A DNA stretch of 64,000 nt, taken from Posidonia oceanica (lineage: Eukaryota > Streptophyta > Magnoliopsida > Alismatales > Posidoniaceae). Both the position numbers and the translations under genes were made by a program. Under the pieces are notes generated by a model. The model did no database searches. It saw nothing but the letters and a program-made list of their open reading frames with translations, and was not told where the DNA came from. The stretch is taken from contig JAZBRS010000060.1 in NCBI GenBank assembly GCA_037176725.1, positions 58,742,001 through 58,806,000 of the forward strand. Reading direction: 5' to 3'. Shown piece by piece: positions 33,142 through 43,200 of this stretch; position 1 is the first letter of the stretch; each line of letters starts with the position of its first letter.

Positions 33142-34620
33142 CTACTGATAGTACTTCTTCAGATAGCAGAGGTTGACGGGCTCAGACTGCTCGACCTGGT
33201 CCATATCCTCAAGAGTTGTAGCGCCTCCCGAAAAGATCTGCTTGACCACAAAGGGGCCACGCCAATTGGGTCGGAATTTCCCTCGACCGTCAGGCAAATG
33301 AATGGCGCGCAAGACAAGGTCCCCTGGCTGAAAGTTTCTGGGCTGGACCTTCTTCAAGAATGCTCTGGCTGTCCGCTTCTAATAGCAGTGAGCGTTGTGC
33401 ATAGCTTGTAGTCTGCGCTCATCAATTAAATTCAGTTGGACGCAGCGGTCTTCGACCCATTCTGCCTCTTCCAACTCAGCTTCTCGTAGGATCCGTAGAG
33501 AGGGGATCTCTTTCTTAGAAGAAGGGCTTGTGATGTCGAAAGAGTGTATATGTTCCACTGCTTGGCCCTGGTGACGCTTCAGGATGGTCACGCTTACTCG
33601 AGTGTTCTTGTAGCCCCGGTGCGCGACCTCCGTCCCAGCAACTCCTTCTGCTGTTTGCTCTGGCCTGACTGATTCTGCTGAGTGCTCTGCTAATACTGCT
33701 AAGGGCCTTGCTGATTCTGCTGCTGAAACTGCTGACCGTTCTGCTGCTGAGGCTGCTGACAGCTCTGTTACTGAGGCTGCTGACAGCTCTGTTACTGATT
33801 CCGCCTTCTGCTCTGTTACTGTTGCTGCTTGCACTGCTGATGCTTCCTCCTCTGGGTCTTCCAGTGCGCTTGTGGAGGGTATGCCGGACTGGCGGCTGAT
33901 TTGGGCATTGCTGCTCAAATGAGGCATGGGTTGCACAAACCACCTAGACCCGCCTTCTGGTCGGAGAGTAATAAGCTCATCTGGTCTAGGGGAGTCCGGC
34001 GCTGCTGAGTCTTCTTCCAGGACCATGATAGAGGCATGGTCTTCTTGCAGAGGAGGGTCCGTAACCACGGCTTTCCCTTTCCTTTCTGCAGCTTGATGCT
34101 CTGTCAGGTCTTCTGCTATCGACTTGAGCTGTTCTTGATAAAGTAGCTCTAAGTCGGACATCCAAGAATCGACCTGGGCTTCTATCGTCACTCCTTCTTC
34201 CTCGTCCGAGGGGGAGTCGACGTAGTAGGCGCCGGGGGCCTGCGGCACTGGCCCGGCTGTAAGACGGATTGCTGCCCTTGGAATCTGCATGATTTGGTTC
34301 ACAGGCGCGTCCGATGGCGGCAACTCTGATGTAGAAGGCCCAAATAGACAAGTCAGCGGTGCCATAGATGGATATGCTGCCAGGGTCACTGTTGGAGAGT
34401 AAGCAAGGGTGCTCTTCAGAGGGCTCAAGGGCCCGGAGAGTGTAGTGCTCAGTTGGCCTTTTGTATCGGGCCGTAACTGAGAGAGTGCAGCCTTTGACGC
34501 CATGGGGTCTTGCCATGAGAGCTGCTGCGGGTTGTCAGGAGGATGCGAAGCGGACTGCGCCGGCTGCATTCCTGGAGATGTGTTGCTGAAGCGGGCTGAG
34601 CCGCGCTGCTGACTGAGTTG
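33142..34620 (-). pseudogene. Pol remnant of D: protease-RT linker fused to integrase C-terminal tail
   Basis: Read on the minus strand, a frame runs from about 34620 to TAG at 33379-33381, then continues to the natural end KKYYQ at 33142. The first 340 or so residues are an acidic, Ser/Ala-rich linker with imperfect VTELSAAS repeats. After SPSSKKE the sequence jumps to IPSLRILREAELEEAEW, the part of the integrase tail that in A follows GMEAVLPVEVEV. All of RT, RNase H and the integrase catalytic core are therefore deleted. The internal TAG replaces a CAG present in A. A frameshift near 34540-34600 separates this frame from the upstream protease frame. No functional enzyme can be made. Confidence 0.85.
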
Positions 34621-37043
34621 ATTAACTGCCCCTCCAAGGAGAGGGACAGTGGCACTGATGTAACTGTGACCGCTGGTTGCATGCTTGGTTCTGCCAAAAG
34701 GAGTGTTTCTGACTCCTGCACTGCTGCTGTCTGTACTTGGGAAGCTGATGTGGCTGTAACAGAGTGAGAGCTTGCTAGTTCTGCCACAGGGCCTGCTGAG
34801 CTGCCTGCTGTATCTGCAAGAGGGAGAGCTGAATAAACTGACTGTGTGGCCTCTGCTCTGATTACTGCCTCTGCTGTGCTGGCTGGGACTGCCTCTGTTG
34901 TGCCAGACTGCTCCTCATCCGAGTAGTAGTCCTCAACACACACCCAATCCTCTGTCGGAGCCGTGTCTTGATCGTCGGTCGATCCCAGGGTTCCTGCACT
35001 AGTAAAGTTAGTGAGGTCTCTGGGAATGGCTGATTCTGGATTGTTGAGCTGAAAGTAGTGATCTTTGTTGAGCTTGGGTTCGTAACCGAGGCCTTCAGAT
35101 TTCCTTCGCTCCACCGCTACGATCGGCTCTGCGATCCCCTGGCCGTGACGCCCGAGCGGCGAACCTTTTACGTAACCCCACCTGTGACATACATTCTCGA
35201 CCATTCGAAAGGGGTTGCTGTGAACGGTCAAGAAGTTGACGCACTCAAGATCAGGAATGAAATTAACTGGCTCGCACCGATTAATGCGATAAAGAGTTTC
35301 AGAGGTCTCGGGGTCAAACGGGATAGATTGCGAAGACACGGGGGAGACTGCTTCGATCCGCTCCTTCTCAAAGTTCTCCACCATGACGACAATGACATCA
35401 TCACCGCGACGGTACTTTATCATTCGATGGAGGGTCGAAGGAAGGACCTGATGCTTGTGGAGCCAAGGGTGCCCAAGTAGAAGATTGAAATTTGGCTGCA
35501 AGTCGACGACATAGAATTCTACGTCGAAGACAACCGGGCCAATAGCAAGAGGGATAATCAGAATCCCTAGAGCGTCATGGTGAGTGTTGTCAAAAGCTGT
35601 CATTCCCTTCACAGCTGGCGTGATGTCCTCGGCTTTGAATCCGAGCTTGGTTGCAGTACGCAAGGGGCAGACGTTAAGGCCTGACCCATTATCAACCAGT
35701 GTTAGGGGAATGCGAAAGTTTTTGAACTGCACCGTGACGAATAGGGGCTGGTTGTGATTAATCCCCGCTGGAGGCAGCTCATCACTCGTAAAAGAGATGA
35801 CCTGGGGCTCCGCAATCAACCCAACCATGCTCTCCAAGGCTGAAGGCTCAATGGACTGGGACACACGGGCAGCCTGGAACACGCGAAGAAAAGCCTCGCG
35901 GTGTTTGGCAGAGGTGTGGATCAAGTCCCAGATAGAAATGTCGGCTTTGACCTTCTTAAGTTGGGAGGTTATGTCTGCCTTAGGTTGACTCTTTTTGGCA
36001 ACAGGAGGGGTTGTTTTGGCAGGCTCTAAGGGGGTAGTGGCAGGAAGCTGGGTTACTACAGGTTGGGCAGGGATTTGGCTAGCTACAGGCTGGCTCGAGG
36101 TCAGATCTGCTATGGGTTGGCTCGAGGGTGGGGGCATAACAGGTCTAGGGGGAGTTGGCCTAATTGCCGGTGTTGGGGGCCTGTAAACCCTCCCCGATCG
36201 CGTTACTTCCGCGCACATCTCTGTGGCGTAGCTATAAGGGACGCGATGAGTGTCCAGGGTCAAATCAATGACGACTGGAGCACGTGCTGCGAGCACAGGA
36301 GGGGTTACAGGGGGACCTATAGGATACTGAGGTCTCTCTAGGGAGTATGGTTGTTGGGGTGGGAAGGCTGGGGCAGGTTGAGGTCTGCCTAGAAGGTGTA
36401 GCTGAGGTCGCCCTAAGAGGTGGATGGGGGAACTAGGCTGGGCCCTAGCTAGAAGGTGCACAGGGGATTGAGCCTGGGGAAGCACGGTGGGAGGCGCGAG
36501 AGGGCGCTTCGGCCTGGCACGCGGTCGGATCAAGTGAATTCCCGACTCGGAGCCGGCAACTGCCGTGAGATAGAGATATTGAGGGAAAGGCTCAGAGATG
36601 TCAGAGATGAGATCAGAAGGGTCGACCACAGAGGTAGCAGGCCCAGAGGGAAAGACAGAATGGATGCCTGAGGTTCCCGCCCCTCCCAGATAAGAGTGCT
36701 CCGGTAGGGGTTGGTGGATGATGCCAGAATGAGGGGGAACAGCTGAGTGTGCAGATGCATGAGTGTGTGCTTGAGTGGGTGCCTCGTGCGTGTCGATCAC
36801 AATCGTTCCCGATTCAATCAAGTCCTGAATAGCGTTCCGCAGGGAGAAGCAATTGTCCGTCGAATGCCCGGCGCTTCGATGGAAATTGCAAAAGTGGTCC
36901 GGCTTAAACCAATGCGGCAGAGGACTTGGTGGCGGACGAACCTCCGGGAACTTCAGGAGCGATGCAACCTTTGGCAAGATAACCGTGAGCGGTTCTACCA
37001 GTGGGGCGAATCTCCGCTTCTCAATGGGTGGCCTTCTTTGCCT
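34449..37043 (-). pseudogene. Tat protease (retropepsin-like) with zinc-knuckle-like and G-patch-like segments
   Basis: This frame follows gag directly, separated only by one TAG. First comes a C-x2-H-x4-H-x4-C motif (FCNFHRSAGHSTDNC, plus about 36850-36895), a zinc-knuckle-like signature of Tat gag-pro. A Pro-rich stretch of about 230 residues follows, then the retropepsin core with VDNGSGLNVCP (active site at 35682-35693) and FNLLLGHPWLH. The active site reads D-N-G rather than D-T-G or D-S-G; I believe this occurs elsewhere in the lineage. A G-patch-like segment (GYVKGSPLGRHGQGI ... GLGYEP, about 35078-35185) comes next, then an acidic linker. The frame is lost near 34540-34600, with the last residues before 34449 out of frame. 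It would process the polyprotein in the particle. It is called a pseudogene because no ATG start is evident and its continuation is broken. Confidence 0.82.
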
Positions 37044-38903
37044 CTAGTATGAGCCTTGCTGGACCGGTGCGGTAGGATAGACCGGTCTAGCGGTGGTAGT
37101 GATGTGTGGTGTGTGTGGATTCCTAGGTGCAGGAGCGTACACCATCTGAGCTGGGGCAGGCCGGGATGGCAAGCGAACAGGCACAGCAGGGGAGTCGACG
37201 AATGCAACAGCGATTTTCGGCGAGTCCTTCCTCTTCGGGCGGTTGCTGTTGCTGCCGCTGTTGTTGTTGTTGGAGGTGCTACTGTTGGCACTGTTACTGC
37301 TGATCACTGCCTGCTTAGCGAACACAGAGAGAGCTGGGAAGTTGCCACTCCGCAAAGAACTCTCCACGCGCGCTCCAGCTCTGATGAGTGCCGCAAAAGT
37401 AGTGACTGGTTGGATGCTAAGCAGAGCTCCGAGAGACGGCTGCACCCCTTTGATAACGATCTCGATAGACTCCTCGTCAGAGGGTCTGTCTCGAACCTGA
37501 GAGGCAAGGGCGCGCCAGCGGCCGACGTACTCCCCGAACGGCTCGCCAGAATTCTGCTTGATTGCGATCAAGTCCGCCCTCTTTGGGACCAGATTGAGGT
37601 TGAAGGAGTATTGTTCCAGGAACGCCTGACTGAGGTCGCTCCTAGTCTTGATGGCTGACATATCAAGTGATGTAAACCACTTGAGTGCCGGCCCGATCAA
37701 ACTCTTCTGGAACAAGCGGATCAACAACCTCTCGTCAGCCTGAAGCTGAGCGAGATCACCGCAATATGCCTTCAAGTGTGCTACGGGGCAGCCCCTACCA
37801 TTATACTTTTCGAAGTCTGGGATCTTGAACTTCGGAGGGAGTACCGCCTCTGGAAAGCAGCAGAGGTCCCGAAATTGGTAGGTCTGGTGCTCAGTACCCT
37901 GCACTAGTCGTAGTGCTTTCTCCAAGACGTCCATCCGGTTATTGATGGGGTCTGGGATTACTGCTGTAGGAGAGGGATCAGCAGGGGTAGTGAGCACATA
38001 CGCCGAATGGGTCGCACCTAAGTGCTCCTCCGGATCCACCATAGCGTCGCCTGGTGGAGCAACGGGATGGCCGGCGTATCCGTGCTGGGGGACTGTGTAT
38101 GCAGGAGTGTATGCAGGATGCTGGACCTGATGCAGAGGAGAAGAGTAGATGCCATGCTGTGCTGTGACAGGGGTAGGATGACGGAGCACCAGTTGCTGTA
38201 CAAGTGGGGTGCCAGACAACGAGCCAGTGAGGTACTGGGCTCCAGTCGGTCCAAAGGACTGACCACCAGGGGGAAGTGGAGCATGCTGTGCTAAGTGTTG
38301 TGCAGCAGGAGGCGGTAAACGGGCCCCCATCGTTGGAACCGTGAGCAGTTGAGACGATGGTCGAGGCGGAGGTGTGGAGGTTGATGCATGAGATGCAGGA
38401 ACTGGCCTCAGAGGAACCTCAGGAACGATAGGAATAGAAGAAGGACGAACTGATAGAGCCATGCCCTGCAGTCTCTGGGCAAGCTCCATCAGGTACTGGT
38501 ACTGCACTTCGGGCGTCTCGCCAGCGGGAACGCTGAAGTGCAGTGCCGGCGAAGGTTGAGAAGCGAATGGCACGGACACAGACTGTCCGGGAGGAAAGGG
38601 TTCTATAGTAAAGGTCGCAGCAGCGGTCGGAGAGATGTCAAAGGCGACGTGTCCCTGGGACGGAGGGGGCAATGGCGTCTCCGGAGCGCGAGTAATGGCC
38701 ATCAAGATAGACTCGGCGACCGGATCCGGAGGAAGAGACGCTTGCCACTGTCCCGGGATGTGCTGAGAACTTAGAGACGTTAGGGGAGGAAACCCTGGCG
38801 TCGGAGGGGGAACAAGGGGGACAGAAGGAGCAACCAGAGGGGCCGGAACGGAAACACCCTCCGTAACAGGAGTGAAGGAAGGCTCACTAGCGTACTGGGC
38901 CAT
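37044..38903 (-). CDS. gag: Tat-lineage gag (capsid polyprotein) of element D
   Basis: This 619-residue frame runs from ATG at 38903 (MAQYASEP) to TAG at 37044-37046. The frame is open further upstream (to at least 38948), but I see no ATG there. The N-terminal 320 or so residues are Pro/Ser/His-rich and poorly conserved. The retrotransposon gag domain follows (plus about 37480-37850): PKFKIPDFEKYNG, CPVAHLKAYC, GPALKWFTSLD, FLEQYSFNLNLVP and GEPFGEYVGRWRALA. The tail has an Asn/Ser run. The product would form the virus-like particle and package the RNA in the cytoplasm. No frameshift is seen. The single TAG at the end lies in frame with the zinc-knuckle/protease region, so it may be a readthrough stop or a nonsense mutation. 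Confidence 0.88.
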   Translation of the reverse strand: MAQYASEPSFTPVTEGVSVPAPLVAPSVPLVPPPTPGFPPLTSLSSQHIPGQWQASLPPDPVAESILMAITRAPETPLPPPSQGHVAFDISPTAAATFTIEPFPPGQSVSVPFASQPSPALHFSVPAGETPEVQYQYLMELAQRLQGMALSVRPSSIPIVPEVPLRPVPASHASTSTPPPRPSSQLLTVPTMGARLPPPAAQHLAQHAPLPPGGQSFGPTGAQYLTGSLSGTPLVQQLVLRHPTPVTAQHGIYSSPLHQVQHPAYTPAYTVPQHGYAGHPVAPPGDAMVDPEEHLGATHSAYVLTTPADPSPTAVIPDPINNRMDVLEKALRLVQGTEHQTYQFRDLCCFPEAVLPPKFKIPDFEKYNGRGCPVAHLKAYCGDLAQLQADERLLIRLFQKSLIGPALKWFTSLDMSAIKTRSDLSQAFLEQYSFNLNLVPKRADLIAIKQNSGEPFGEYVGRWRALASQVRDRPSDEESIEIVIKGVQPSLGALLSIQPVTTFAALIRAGARVESSLRSGNFPALSVFAKQAVISSNSANSSTSNNNNSGSNSNRPKRKDSPKIAVAFVDSPAVPVRLPSRPAPAQMVYAPAPRNPHTPHITTTARPVYPTAPVQQGSY

Positions 38904-40219
38904 TGCTGACCTAGAGTGCGTGAGAACAGGGCTGCGACGGGTATTCAAGCGATGATTCCTACGAGGAGCTATCTTCGCAAAGGCGGATAGCTCAGAAAGG
39001 GAATGGTCGCGAATAAAGTCGCAACAGGAGTGTCAACGAGGGTTGGTACTCGAGCTCTGGCAAAGGGAAACTCGCTTTACCGATCACGCTGACACAACAG
39101 AAGGAAATTAGGGTTAGAAACCAAAAAGATGAATGCAAATGAGTTAATTAAATGGCATGAATGATATGTATGCTTTTTAGCATGCCCCCCTTACCTAACT
39201 AGTGCTTCCTAGCAAGGTAATCTACTTCGGGTATCCCTGGGTGTACGGGTCACCGATTCAGGTCAGAAAAGTAGGTTCCCTGTCTAACTCCCGGCCCAAA
39301 GCTCAGGAAATGACAGGGTGGTGCGTTGGTGGCCTCTACCCCGCCAAAGCGTGGGTGGTACCCTCTACTAACACCGACACGACCCTCGGACGAGGGGGTG
39401 ACAGACCGACTGACTCGTGCCACGCCCAAAGCGGTGGAACAAGAGGCCGGGACCGTCCTTCGCAGACTAGTAGGTGGACTCAGATGAGAAGAATGCATGC
39501 CCTATATGATGCTTATGCAAATGATTAAAGTTTTTTATCTTGCGGGTTTTATTAACCAAAGGGAGTGAAGGATTGTTCAGAGTCTCTAGTTGCTCCTAGA
39601 AGTTCTTTTTACTTGCGGTTTTTAGTTAACCATGGGGAGAGCAGACAAGTCTCTACTTTCCTAGGCATGGCATGTGCGAAAGGGAAGAAAATCAGTCAAG
39701 CATGGCAGGCAGACGATCATACAACACAACAAAAGGCAAGTGCATGGCATGTGCGAGTGTTTGTGAGCATAATGGTGAAGAAAAAAAAAAACATTCATCA
39801 AGTCAAAAGGCATGTATGCAAGGCATGTGCGTGCGTAGTGACATAGCAAAGGTGTAAAAGAAGCATTCAACATTCAAAAGGCATGTATCGTTGCCAAACA
39901 AGTATGTAGACATGCAACGTGCGAGAATTAAAGCAATAATGAGCAAGTAAGGCAAGGAAAGTAAAGACAAGTAAGCTGTAAAGGAAGTAAGAGCATAAGC
40001 AAGACAACAAGTAAATAAACAAGCAGAGAAGCAAAGCCAAGCGAAAGGGAGCGCAAACCGAGGCGAAAGAGGTGCAAAACCTAAGCAAAGTAGCCACAAA
40101 GCGACTTTCTAGGAGTTTGCACAGAAAAGCGAGCAAAACAGGCAAAGAAGGCACACAAGGCAGACAAAGAAAGCAAATCCCAAGCGAGCGAAAGCGAAGG
40201 CGAAAGCCGGAGTCTGGCA
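38904..40219 (-). other. 5' leader of element D
   Basis: About 1.3 kb between PBS and gag. It is homologous to the X leader (5123-6263) over most of its length, including a block with GACAGGGTGGTGCGTTGGTGG and an A-rich part next to the PBS. No conserved ORF is seen. It probably contains packaging and possibly splicing signals, but none can be assigned. Confidence 0.7.
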
Positions 40220-40237
40220 TCCCCAGCGGAGTCGCCA
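40220..40237 (-). promoter_or_regulatory. Primer binding site of element D
   Basis: Minus strand TGGCGACTCCGCTGGGGA, one base from the LTR end at 40239. It is consistent with the arginine-tRNA priming known for Tat/Ogre elements; the exact tRNA needs a tRNA comparison. Confidence 0.85.
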
Positions 40238-40238
40238 C

Positions 40239-43200
40239 TGTAGCAATCCCGATCGGAATCAGGCTCGCTATTAGCGGCGATTGGATCCGAGGAAGAGGCT
40301 CAACTCGAAAACACTTAAAATCGAGGAGAAAAGAGAAAGATAAGACAAATCAGAGTCGCCACCATGTCTATTAACGGGAGACAAGGAAAACCGGGGGAAA
40401 TGTGTGAATTAACACGCAAAACCAAGCAAGAAATGCAAAGCAAAGCAATGCAAGGGAAAACAAATGCAAATACATGCAAAAGAGATGAGTCTAGCCTAGG
40501 ATAAGGGCAGTATGGTCATTGCGGGCCAAAAGACAGGGCAAGGACTCCTATTACGCGCGGGAAGGTGTTAGGCACCCCCGACACGCCCGAGAATCGGTCT
40601 TTCTAGGCTTACGCTCGCATACACAAGGAAATGCAGGATTGAATGCCTATGTGCCTATAAATGCCTTAATGAATGCTCAAGGTGTGCTCTAAGTGGAGAG
40701 ATGCAAAGCAAGGAAGCAAACATGCTGTCTAAGTGCTCAGCTACGCTGTCTGTGTTCCGAACCGAGCGAAACCTGGCTCGTGAGAACTCCAGGCAGTAAG
40801 CATCACAGTCCTATATGCAAATGCAGGCGAAAAAGCAAAACAACGGGAAAACCATGCAATGCAGCCGACATGCAAGAGAAAACGGCGTAAAACACGCAAA
40901 ACGAGGCAAGAAACAAGAAAGCGCGCAAAACGGTGCAAAAAGACAAAGTCGGGCATGCAAAACTGTGCCAAAAACAGGGCGAGCGTGCAAAACGGCGCGA
41001 AAGACAAAGCAGGCACGCAAAACGGTGCCGAAACAAGAGCGGGCACGCAAAACGGTGCCAAAAGCAGCGAGATAAAACCTCGGAAAAGCTGTGCGAATGC
41101 AAATGCAAGGAAAAGATTAGAAGCAGTAAAAGGAGAAGTAGAACAACGCATGTGTGAGAACAGGCGCTGTCCGGGGCCACGCAGAGTAGGTGTGAAGACC
41201 TACAAAGGGGAGAGTGAGCAAACGGAGGGATTACCACTCCTTTGTGACCGTTTCCCACTAAACCGTTCCACGATCTATCTCGCACGCTGCCCAAAGCTCG
41301 CGATGCGATCGGATCGTGGAAAAGGGGGAAGAAAGTCACATTAAGTGGTAAATCCAAGAAAACTCAACACAAAACACATGGGGAAACGCGAAACGGGGAT
41401 CTAAGTTGCCAAGCAGAAAGGGGAGGTCCTATTCTACATGCTCAAAGAGACAGAAATCGAAAGCGAGGAAAACTATGCAAATGGCATGCAAATGAATGCA
41501 ATGCAGGGGTTCAGAAGGACATACCTGGAAATCCGGGAGCCTGATCTGAGATCTGTCTAGTCCATGCTGAAGAGCGCTTCGCTGTGGTCGCCTGGGCAGC
41601 TTACTTGAGAAGATCCAACGGCCGGATTGAAAGATATCGCAGCTTCAAGGCAGAAAGGCCAGAACAAGGGAGAAGAACAGATCCAGGTGTTCAGGAAGTC
41701 CTAGGGGTGTGCAAAAGGTCCTCCCAAGTGAAGGGGAGCTAAAGGTGCTTAGTGTGTGCAAAGGGATGCTAAAATGCAAGACTAAACGGATGCAGAATGC
41801 ATGCACAAGCAAGAAGAGACAAGGGGAAAAACTTGGAAAAGACAGGAGTTCAGATGCATTTTTGAAAAAGAAAAGGGACTAAATGCAAGTTTTCACAAAG
41901 GATGGGGTCCACAGAGGAGGGTTTTGAAAACAGGAGAGGGCAGAGGGTCATTTTGCGAAAGATTGGGTTCAGAAAGCTATTTTGAAAAGAGGGTATGCAT
42001 CAGAAGAAGTTTTGAAAACAAATGGAAATCAAAGTGTAATTTTGGAAAAAACTAGGGTCTAAAGTGCAAATTTTCCAGAAAACAGGGTTCTGGGGAGTCC
42101 GGGAATGCAAGTGGAGGGTCTACATGCAATTTTGTAAGCATAGGAGCTAAGATGCAACTTTAGGGGCAAAACAGTCTTTTTACATGGTTTTTAAAGGATG
42201 CAAGGACCTATGTGTGATTTTTGAATCATGCAGGGGTCAAATATGCAATTTTATATGGTAAACATGCTCTGAAATCAGAAGACAGGACTGATGTGCAATT
42301 TTTTGAAAAAACAGGATTGAAAATGCAATGCAATAAGCCAAAATGCATGCAAAACAGTTACTGCACATTTAAAATGGACCTACATGCAAAAATCAGAAAA
42401 CAAAGGGAAGAAAATGCAATGCAACAAGCAAAAATAAAAAATAAAACCTAAGTTACTACAGTGCAGGGGATGAAAGTGCAAAAATGAGAAAAAGCAGGGG
42501 CTCAGAATGCAATATAATAAGACAAAGTTCATGCATTTAAATTAAATAAACTACTACAGGATCTGGATGCAAAAATTAAAAACAGAGGGGCTAAAACATA
42601 AAAAATTATAACTGGAATGCACAGTAAAGGGACTGACTTGAAAATACAGAAAAACAGAAACACTTAGTGCAATTTAGCATGGTTTTGAATTAAATACTAA
42701 GCAAATTAAATGACAGAAGGACCAGAATGCAAAAATAAAAAAACTTAGACCTAATATGCAATATTTACTAGCAAACTATATTAACAGAAAAATAACTAAA
42801 CAGTAAACGGCCGACGGCCGTGGGCACTGTAGCAGCAGGCTTCCAGCGCCCACGACCGCCGGCACAGGGCTATTGAGGAGGCGCTGGACGGCGGGGGAGG
42901 TGCTCCCGGAGCTGGCGGAGACAGGGCGGCGATCAGCGGAGGACGACGTGGCCTGGATCGCGCCGGAGCGCTCGCCGGAGTTTTGCAGAGACTCAGAAGT
43001 CTCGTCCGGCCGTTCGACGCAGCGGAGCTACGTTCCGAAGACCGGAGGAGACTCCTGGCGTCCGTGCGGAGCTGAGGGAGTCACCGGGGCAATGTTCTAC
43101 TGGCCGGAGCGCCGTGAAGGCCGGAGGTCTACGCCGGAGAAGACGACCGGAGCGGCGAACGGCGACGGAGCAGGAGGACCGGAAACGCTAATCTAAAGGG

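Noticed and set aside
35058..35480. 140-codon plus-strand frame opposite the D protease
   Set aside because: Shadow of the minus-strand protease frame, with no recognisable domain.
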